Shown piece after piece: positions 1-4,863 of a stretch of 5,918 bases of DNA; position 1 is the first letter of the stretch, and each line of letters opens with the position of its first letter. Below the pieces are notes generated by a model, which saw nothing but the letters and a program-made list of their open reading frames with translations, was not told the origin of the DNA and made no database searches. A program made the position numbers and the translations under genes. The stretch is from Opitutia bacterium. GTDB lineage: Bacteria; Verrucomicrobiota; Verrucomicrobiia; Opitutales; Coraliomargaritaceae. Where the stretch lies: the NCBI GenBank assembly GCA_018663485.1, contig JABJQI010000107.1, forward strand, positions 1 through 5,918, read 5' to 3'.

Positions 1-506
1 CGCAGGATCATCTTGAGGTGTATCTACGCTTGGCTAATGATTGGCGCGAGGCAGGCGAGTATGTCAGAGCCTATGAGCTGTACCGGAAGGTGCAGATACA
101 CGAAGGGCCGAATCAAATCCAAGCGCGTTTGTGGGTAGCGTATTGTAGTTTCTATCTAGGCCACGATCTGGTGCCGCAAGTATTTTTGGATGAATTGCCG
201 GAGATGGATGTTAACACGCCGGGATATTCTTTGCGCGAATTGATTAAAGCGCGGCTGGCTATTCGCAAAGGAGCGTTCGCTGCTGCGATGCGTTCGGCTG
301 CAGAGGGCAAAACCTATGCCGTTGCCACCGATCCGTGGTATCCTGAATTGCTCTACACGGTTGCAGTTCTTTATGGTGAGATGGGCATGCACGAAGCTGC
401 CATTGCCGCGCACCGCGAAGTCTCTATTCTTTTCTCAGAAACACCGTGGGCGACTCAAAGTTTAAAAGCTCTCGAAATTACAACCCCTGAAGTATCCACT
501 TTATGA
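1..506 (+). CDS. TPR-repeat protein, 3' part only (5' end outside window)
   Basis: This reading frame is already open at the left edge (first full codon at base 3) and ends with TGA at 504-506. The GTG at 18 is therefore probably an internal valine codon and the real start lies upstream. About 167 residues are visible. They are helical and show TPR spacing: one repeat near the left edge (LANDWREAGEYVRAYELYRK, with the Gly and Ala of the motif) and one near the C-terminus (LYGEMGMHEAAIAAHRE). The middle is more divergent. TPR proteins are scaffolds for protein-protein contacts, with no enzymatic role expected. The stop overlaps the exbB start as ATGA, which implies translational coupling and a job tied to the ExbB/ExbD complex, perhaps as a periplasmic or membrane-associated partner. 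Whether it has a signal peptide cannot be seen. TPR assignment is fairly sure; the function is inferred from context. Confidence 0.8.
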   Translation, partial: QDHLEVYLRLANDWREAGEYVRAYELYRKVQIHEGPNQIQARLWVAYCSFYLGHDLVPQVFLDELPEMDVNTPGYSLRELIKARLAIRKGAFAAAMRSAAEGKTYAVATDPWYPELLYTVAVLYGEMGMHEAAIAAHREVSILFSETPWATQSLKALEITTPEVSTL

Positions 507-1285
507 AACTATTAATTAACTATCTCACCCAGAATCTACGCACGCGTTCGTTTGCGAGTGTCGCGTTCATTGCGCTGGCTTCATGTCTAAGCGCACAGAC
601 CGAAGTCGTAGTCGAGGCCGTTCCCGCCGAGGAAGCGATTACACTCTGGACGATGTTCCAGCAAGGTGGCTGGGCGATGTATCCATTGCTGATGTTCTCT
701 GTCGCACTGGTTGGGCTCGCTGCGTATTGTGGCTTACTAATTCGGGAGTCGCGTTTCACGCAACCAGAAGCTCGTGACGACCTGCGCGCAGCCATCAGTA
801 ATCGAGATGCCGACGCTGGGCTTGCGGCTTGCGCTGCGCACGAAGGTTATATGACGAGTATCTTGGAGCTAGGTTTTCAAACCGTGCAAGAGGGGCACGT
901 CACTTCATCGGCGGTTAACGAAGCATTGGAGGAGCGCGCCAGTAAGGTGCTAGCGAAGCCGCTCGTATTTGTGCAATACTTGCAAGTGATTGCCTCTGTC
1001 TCGCCGATGATGGGACTGCTCGGCACGGTCAGCGGTATGGTCAAGGCGTTCCGCAACATCGCCTCGCAAGGACTCGGCAAGCCTGAGTTGTTGGCCAACA
1101 ATATTTCGGAAGCCCTGGTCACCACTGCGTCGGGCCTACTGATTGCGATTCCCGCATTGATGGCTTATTTTTATTTTAAAAACAAATACATGGCTGCGTC
1201 GTCTGGGATTTATGAACAGATCGGTTCGATGACCCGACTGATGGCCAAGCACGGCATGGTCGATGAGTCGAATAAATCTGCTTAA
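503..1285 (+). CDS. exbB: MotA/TolQ/ExbB-family proton channel protein with N-terminal signal sequence
   Basis: A 260-residue inner-membrane protein of the ExbB/TolQ family, which forms the oligomeric stator that, with ExbD, turns proton flow into work on the envelope. Three hydrophobic helices fit the family topology: about 57-79, 158-180 and 203-225. The signature SPMMGLLGTVSGMVKAF (167-183) and ISEALVTTASGLLIAIPALM (201-220) are diagnostic. The region between TM1 and TM2 is the usual cytoplasmic domain. An additional N-terminal segment (residues 1-31) looks like a cleavable signal peptide, with a basic start (Arg13, Arg15), a hydrophobic core and LASC-LSA. It is followed by an acidic periplasmic stretch of about 25 residues, an extension absent from E. 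coli ExbB. The ATG at 503 overlaps the upstream stop (ATGA) and no clear Shine-Dalgarno precedes it, suggesting coupled translation. Two exbD genes follow. The family is certain; the transported or driven process is unknown. Confidence 0.93.
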   Translation: MKLLINYLTQNLRTRSFASVAFIALASCLSAQTEVVVEAVPAEEAITLWTMFQQGGWAMYPLLMFSVALVGLAAYCGLLIRESRFTQPEARDDLRAAISNRDADAGLAACAAHEGYMTSILELGFQTVQEGHVTSSAVNEALEERASKVLAKPLVFVQYLQVIASVSPMMGLLGTVSGMVKAFRNIASQGLGKPELLANNISEALVTTASGLLIAIPALMAYFYFKNKYMAASSGIYEQIGSMTRLMAKHGMVDESNKSA

Positions 1286-1312
1286 TTGATAGCGTTATAC
1301 CGCAAAAAAAAT

Positions 1313-1723
1313 ATGAAACCTCGCGCTATAGAAGACACTATCGACCTTCCGGATCTGACTCCGATGATCGATATCGTCTTTCTGCTAATTGTCTTCTTCA
1401 TGACGGTCGCTAAAATGCAGGTTCAGCAAATGGTGCCGATCTCGGTGCCGATTGCCGACGCCGCGACGATTCCCGAAAATCGTGGCGCACGAATGACTGT
1501 GACCTTGAAAAACGATGGCTCGATTTTTTTTGGGCCACAATCAGTCATACTCGAAGATATTGCTCCTTTGATCGCTCAAGGCAGCGCCACTCAATCCGGT
1601 CTCAAAGTGTATATTCGCGCCGATGCCATGGTGCCGTTTAAAGAAGTGCGTAAAGTCTTCGCGGCGGCGGCGGAGGGTGGGGTACCCAATGTCGTATTCG
1701 CCACCTTCCAAAGCGACAAATAA
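1313..1723 (+). CDS. exbD: ExbD/TolR-family biopolymer transport protein, first copy
   Basis: A 136-residue ExbD-type protein: short cytoplasmic N-terminus, one transmembrane helix (about 18-36) and a periplasmic domain to the C-terminus. The helix begins with DLTPMIDIVFLLIVFFM, where Asp20 is the conserved proton-carrying aspartate equivalent to the essential Asp of E. coli ExbD. The C-terminal part (LKVYIRADAMVPFKEVRKVF) matches the family's periplasmic fold. I chose ATG 1313 over an in-frame TTG at 1286. It gives the short N-terminus normal for ExbD and places the aspartate at residue 20, exactly as in the following copy. Neither start has a recognisable Shine-Dalgarno. The gene lies 27 bases after exbB and 8 bases before the second exbD, in one operon. 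The periplasmic domains of the two copies differ, so they probably form different subunits of one complex rather than redundant copies. Confidence 0.92.
   Translation: MKPRAIEDTIDLPDLTPMIDIVFLLIVFFMTVAKMQVQQMVPISVPIADAATIPENRGARMTVTLKNDGSIFFGPQSVILEDIAPLIAQGSATQSGLKVYIRADAMVPFKEVRKVFAAAAEGGVPNVVFATFQSDK
1352..1377 (+). repeat. 26-base exact direct repeat, copy 1 (in first exbD)
   Basis: The 26 bases beginning GATCTGACTCCGATG recur identically at 1771-1796 in the second exbD. They encode the DLTPMIDIV core with the proton-carrying aspartate. In both genes the repeat starts 39 bases after the A of the ATG, in the same codon phase. It contains the 8-base palindrome CGATATCG. Confidence 0.95.
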
Positions 1724-1731
1724 CACTCTCC

Positions 1732-2163
1732 ATGAAAGCACGCAGGCTACAGATTCCAGAAGACAACGTCGATCTGACTCCGATGATCGATATCGTTTTC
1801 TTGCTGCTGATTTACTTCATGGTCACCACATCGATCATCAAAGAAGAGGCCGATCTGGGCGTGAAACTCCCATCCAGTATGGCCGCGCCTCCAGGCACGC
1901 CTCTGCCAGAGCAGCACTATATTGATATCTTGTTGGATGGCACCATCCTACTCAATGGTATGCCGACCGATAATCCTGGGAACCGAGCTTTGCCGAATTT
2001 GACGCGTACCTTGATGCAGCTCAAGCTGTCCTCCGATCGCGCTGGCCTTAAGACGCTGGTGATTCTGCAACCCGATCCAGAGACTTACCAGCAAAGTGTA
2101 GTCAACGTGCTCAACGCACTGAAGGCCGTCGGTATTAGCTCGATTTCATTTGGCGAAGGGTAG
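1732..2163 (+). CDS. exbD: ExbD/TolR-family biopolymer transport protein, second copy
   Basis: A 143-residue ExbD-type protein with the same plan as the gene before it: cytoplasmic N-terminus, a single helix starting DLTPMIDIVFLLLIYFM with the conserved Asp20, and a periplasmic domain. The domain carries a strand like YIDILLDGTILLNG (63-76) and the later segment LKTLVILQPDPETYQQSVVNVL typical of the family. The proline-rich linker (SSMAAPPGTPLPE, 48-60) after the membrane helix differs from the first copy. ATG 1732 is the only sensible start; it follows the preceding stop by 8 bases and lacks a clear Shine-Dalgarno. The gene ends the exbB-exbD-exbD cluster at TAG 2161-2163. With ExbB it should form a proton-driven complex in the inner membrane. 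No tonB follows, so the energy acceptor is either encoded elsewhere or is the upstream TPR protein; the latter is inference. Confidence 0.92.
   Translation: MKARRLQIPEDNVDLTPMIDIVFLLLIYFMVTTSIIKEEADLGVKLPSSMAAPPGTPLPEQHYIDILLDGTILLNGMPTDNPGNRALPNLTRTLMQLKLSSDRAGLKTLVILQPDPETYQQSVVNVLNALKAVGISSISFGEG
1771..1796 (+). repeat. 26-base exact direct repeat, copy 2 (in second exbD)
   Basis: Exact partner of the copy at 1352-1377, 419 bases downstream. The flanking codons diverge at synonymous and non-synonymous positions on both sides, so identity is limited to the core of the transmembrane motif. Confidence 0.95.
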
Positions 2164-2271
2164 TAGGCTAGTCAGTAGTGCCAGAGGTCCCGACTGCCAT
2201 GCGTTGAAAGGTTGACTGCGTTCAGCCCAGACGATCAAACTGAAACGGCGTTTGTGACGAACACCGCCATC

Positions 2272-2300
2272 TTGATATTAATTTCGTATGCCTACATTAT
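2272..2300 (+). promoter_or_regulatory. Candidate sigma70-type promoter for the secreted protein-malQ unit
   Basis: TTGATA at 2272-2277 (five of six matches to the -35 consensus) is followed by 17 bases and CATTAT at 2295-2300 (four of six to the -10). The surrounding sequence is the most AT-rich part of the 227-base gap. Transcription would begin near 2307 and leave a leader of about 84 bases before ATG 2391. The placement, spacing and absence of another gene between support it. It rests on consensus matching by eye only, and promoter preferences of this lineage are not well known. Confidence 0.4.
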
Positions 2301-2333
2301 CCGCTGATCAATTATGTATTTTTGGATTTGGGC

Positions 2334-2344
2334 CAGTTCAACTG
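2334..2344. promoter_or_regulatory. Small palindrome CAGTTCAACTG in the presumed leader
   Basis: Perfect inverted repeat with 5-base arms around one central base, located roughly 30 bases downstream of the predicted transcription start. Its position would suit a repressor site for the downstream unit. Palindromes this short occur by chance, and no matching half-sites were noticed elsewhere in the gap. Confidence 0.15.
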
Positions 2345-2390
2345 TCAAGTAGAGAGCAAGTTTTCAGTCTGCGAAGCGGCCTTCTAAGAT

Positions 2391-3254
2391 ATGTTTAACT
2401 TAATGTTGATGGCGACTTATACCCCTAGAACTCTGACATTTGTCTGTGTGCTCGCATATGCGTTCGCTTTGAGTGTGAGCTCGGTGGCTGCGCAGAGTTT
2501 TATCGCTGGTGAAGATGAGGCGTTTTATGAGGCCTACAACGATGGATGGCGGACAGGGGATTGGAGCGGTCGTGGATTTGGTCATTGGCGTTTGTTTGCG
2601 CCTGAGTATGCGGCAGCTGAGGAAGAGCAGTATGTCGGTTTTTTTATCGCAGAGACAGGCAAAGAGGCGGACTTAGCGCAGACGGCGCGTGAGGATAAGG
2701 CGTTCGGAATCTTTGCGAATGGCACGGGCTTTGAAGAGACGGTCGCGTTTCGTTCGTTTGAGCAGCCTTTAAATGTAGGTGATGTGTTTTCGCTGCGATT
2801 TGAATTTGATGGATTTAACAGCAAGTTTGAGCGTGATTCGGAGAAAACCTCCAGTGTCGGCATCGCGTTGCATCTGCAGACGGCGATCAATGACTTGAGT
2901 GAATTGAGAGAGGGTCGCGCCGTGGTGCTTGCGCTGATCGAAGGCCTGAGCACATACCAAATTTTGGATGCGGATGCGCGCTTCAATACCCGAGTGTTTC
3001 TCGACCCAGAAGGGGTTGAGGTCGGTGTAACGATTGGTGCTGCGGGGCGCTATGATTTACAGCTGACGACTTTGAGCGATAATGTGGTGCATCACTTCAT
3101 TGGACGAACGCTGAAGCAAGCTGAGCCTATAGGGGGGGAGACTGTGACATTGGATCCGCAGCTCAACGGCTTTGCCTTGTTTAATCTGAACGGCGGTAAA
3201 AGTAATGCCTATTTTGGGGCCTTGCAAATTTCACGGCAGGAGAGGCAGTTATAA
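2391..3254 (+). CDS. Secreted protein of unknown function, all-beta, coupled to malQ
   Basis: A 287-residue exported protein. A signal peptide covers about residues 1-34 (hydrophobic FVCVLAYAFALSVSSVAA, cleavage likely after VAA before QSF). The mature part looks like an all-beta domain. It starts with AYNDGWRTGDWSGRGFGHW (48-66), followed by YVGFFIAETG (81-90), AFGIFANGTGF (104-114), a strand pair at 130-142, and FALFNLNGGKSNAYFGALQI (261-280) near the end. From memory, similar layouts occur in secreted, often PEP-CTERM-tagged proteins of Verrucomicrobiota and cyanobacteria; I know no assigned function. Here the C-terminus lacks a sorting tail, so it is probably free in the periplasm or medium. 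ATG 2391 is the longest start, but in-frame ATGs at 2403 and 2409 would give a more ordinary signal peptide, and none has a clear Shine-Dalgarno. The stop overlaps the malQ start by one base (TAATG), suggesting a role in glucan use, perhaps binding. Confidence 0.85.
   Translation: MFNLMLMATYTPRTLTFVCVLAYAFALSVSSVAAQSFIAGEDEAFYEAYNDGWRTGDWSGRGFGHWRLFAPEYAAAEEEQYVGFFIAETGKEADLAQTAREDKAFGIFANGTGFEETVAFRSFEQPLNVGDVFSLRFEFDGFNSKFERDSEKTSSVGIALHLQTAINDLSELREGRAVVLALIEGLSTYQILDADARFNTRVFLDPEGVEVGVTIGAAGRYDLQLTTLSDNVVHHFIGRTLKQAEPIGGETVTLDPQLNGFALFNLNGGKSNAYFGALQISRQERQL
3238..3245 (+). promoter_or_regulatory. Strong ribosome binding site for malQ
   Basis: AGGAGAGG lies 8 bases before ATG 3254, inside the last codons of the preceding gene. 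It is the only strong Shine-Dalgarno match in front of any gene in the window and fixes the malQ start. It also suggests malQ can be translated efficiently on its own as well as by re-initiation after the overlapping TAA. Confidence 0.8.
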
Positions 3255-4837
3255 TGACATCATTTTCAGCAAAACCACTTTTTAATAAAGACTGCGGCTT
3301 GCTCGTGCATCCGACCTCACTGCCGAATCAGTATGGCGTCGGCGACTTTGGACCATCCGCAATTGCTTGGTTGGAGCTGTTGGCCCAAAATGGGCAGACT
3401 GTTTGGCAGATTTTACCGCTTAATCCTGCTGGTTATGGAGACTCGCCCTATCAAGGGCTGTCTGCGTTCGCGGCCAACCCCGTGTTCCTCAGCCCAGAGG
3501 ATTTGCATGCCCGTGGCTTGATTGACGAAATCGAATTACGCTCGTTCGAATTAGAGAATCGATCGGTTGTCGATTTTACTGCGGTCTATCGCAATAAGAC
3601 AGAATTGTCAGCCCGTGCGGCAGTTCGTTTTTTTGAATTGGATAGGGGTGATCCGTTGCGCCTTAAATATGATGCGTTTGTCACGGCCGAGAGCGACTGG
3701 CTGGAAGGTTTCGCATTGTATAGTGCACTCAAGGCGAGTTTCGGCGGAGTGGCGTGGACGGATTGGCCGGAGCCGCTTCGGCAGCGTGAACCTGGCGCGC
3801 TGGCACAGGCAGTGCACGATTTGGATGTGGAGTTGGAGCAGGTGCGTTTCGAGCAATTTTTATTGCGCGAGCAGTGGGATTCGGTGCGTGCCACAGCACG
3901 TCGTTTGAACATCTGTATCGTGGGGGATTTGCCAATTTTTGTGGCGCATGACAGTGCGGATGTTTGGTGCGAGCGTGGGTTGTTCCGCCTGAACGATGAT
4001 GGCAGCCCTTCGGTCGTGGCTGGTGTGCCGCCCGACTATTTTTCGGAAACTGGGCAACTGTGGGGTAATCCTCTTTACGCTTGGGATGTGCATCGTTCGG
4101 ATGGTTTTTCTTGGTGGCGTAAGCGCTTGCGCAAGATATTGAATTGGGTGGATGTCGTTCGCATAGATCACTTCCGTGGCTTTGAAGCGTGTTGGGAGAT
4201 TTTAGGCGGTGCGGAGACTGCGGAAGATGGTCGTTGGATCGCAGCGCCGGGGCGTGAGGTCTTTAATTTATTTGTGGAAGACTGGGGCTTGCCCTTGCCG
4301 GTGATTGCTGAGGACTTGGGAGTGATTACAGACGGAGTCATTGCGCTGCGGGACGACTTTCAATTGCCGGGTATACGGATTGAGCAATTCGCGTTTGGAT
4401 CTGATGAGATGAAGGGAACTTTTTTGCCGGAGGTCTATGACGAGCACTGCGTCGCCTATACTGGTACACATGATAACGATACGGTAGTTGGTTGGTTTAA
4501 CAGCGATGCTGGTGAGGAGAGCACTCGCACGCAGAGCGACATCGACACCGAGCGCGCCGAGGCGCTTGCCTATTTTGGCACCGACGGTTCAGAGATACAT
4601 AAGGATTTTATTCGCAGCTTATACCGATCCAATGCGGCGGCGACGATTGTTCCGATTCAGGATCTAATTGGACTCGGATCCGAAGGTCGCATGAATACTC
4701 CGGGACAATCCTCTGGTAGTTGGGGCTGGCGCATGACGAGTTACAGCGATGTGCTGACAGCGCTTGCGGAGCTTTCCGAGTTGACCAGTGCATGTGGCCG
4801 AGGGCAGGCCGCTCTGTCATTACCTATTGCCCGTTAA
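3254..4837 (+). CDS. malQ: 4-alpha-glucanotransferase (amylomaltase, GH77)
   Basis: A 527-residue cytoplasmic enzyme that moves alpha-1,4-glucan segments between maltodextrins, releasing glucose from short ones; part of maltose/maltodextrin or glycogen breakdown. The whole GH77 barrel is recognisable. LLVHPTSLPNQYGVGDFG (16-33) and LNPAGYGDSPYQGLSAFAAN (56-75) form the N-terminal signature. GDLPIFVAHDSADVW (224-238) is followed by the substrate loop GVPPDYFSETGQLWGNPLYAW (257-277). Catalytic residues by family analogy are nucleophile Asp305 in RIDHFRG, acid/base Glu353 in AEDLG, and the stabilising Asp407 in THDND. QDLIGLGSEGRMNTPG (469-484) marks the end of the barrel. Length suits the compact bacterial type without an N-terminal extension. 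One deviation: the usual Gly-Asn-Trp near the end reads GSW (488-490). It overlaps the secreted-protein gene by one base and precedes a sugar transporter by 26 bases, so all three are probably co-transcribed. Confidence 0.97.
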   Translation: MTSFSAKPLFNKDCGLLVHPTSLPNQYGVGDFGPSAIAWLELLAQNGQTVWQILPLNPAGYGDSPYQGLSAFAANPVFLSPEDLHARGLIDEIELRSFELENRSVVDFTAVYRNKTELSARAAVRFFELDRGDPLRLKYDAFVTAESDWLEGFALYSALKASFGGVAWTDWPEPLRQREPGALAQAVHDLDVELEQVRFEQFLLREQWDSVRATARRLNICIVGDLPIFVAHDSADVWCERGLFRLNDDGSPSVVAGVPPDYFSETGQLWGNPLYAWDVHRSDGFSWWRKRLRKILNWVDVVRIDHFRGFEACWEILGGAETAEDGRWIAAPGREVFNLFVEDWGLPLPVIAEDLGVITDGVIALRDDFQLPGIRIEQFAFGSDEMKGTFLPEVYDEHCVAYTGTHDNDTVVGWFNSDAGEESTRTQSDIDTERAEALAYFGTDGSEIHKDFIRSLYRSNAAATIVPIQDLIGLGSEGRMNTPGQSSGSWGWRMTSYSDVLTALAELSELTSACGRGQAALSLPIAR

Positions 4838-4863
4838 TATTTTACTTCAAGCGACTAATTACT

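Noticed and set aside
18..20. GTG at 18 as the true start of the TPR gene
   Set aside because: The frame stays open to the left edge, no ribosome binding site is visible, and a start here would cut into the first TPR helix.
1286..1312. TTG at 1286 as an earlier start for the first ExbD
   Set aside because: It adds nine residues with no Shine-Dalgarno support. ATG 1313 gives a normal ExbD N-terminus and the same Asp20 position as the second copy.
2221..2244. TTCAG...CTGAA inverted repeat as a regulatory hairpin
   Set aside because: Five-base arms with a 14-base loop and no extension are within chance expectation for a 227-base gap.
2247..2268. GGCGTT...AAC-ACC-GCC hairpin as a terminator for the exb operon
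   Set aside because: The stem is short and bulged, sits over 80 bases after the stop, and is not followed by a T run.
2317..2324. TATTTTTG as a Bacteroidota-type -7 element (TAnnTTTG)
   Set aside because: It matches the -7 consensus, but no TTG/TTTG lies at the required distance upstream, and gene content points to Verrucomicrobiota rather than Bacteroidota.
2582..2986. 134-residue minus-strand open frame
   Set aside because: It lies entirely within the secreted-protein gene, and its translation is serine/arginine/asparagine-rich with no motif; it is an antisense shadow.
3586..4171. Several minus-strand open frames inside malQ
   Set aside because: The malQ frame shows continuous GH77 motifs; the opposite-strand products are low-complexity and unrelated to known proteins.
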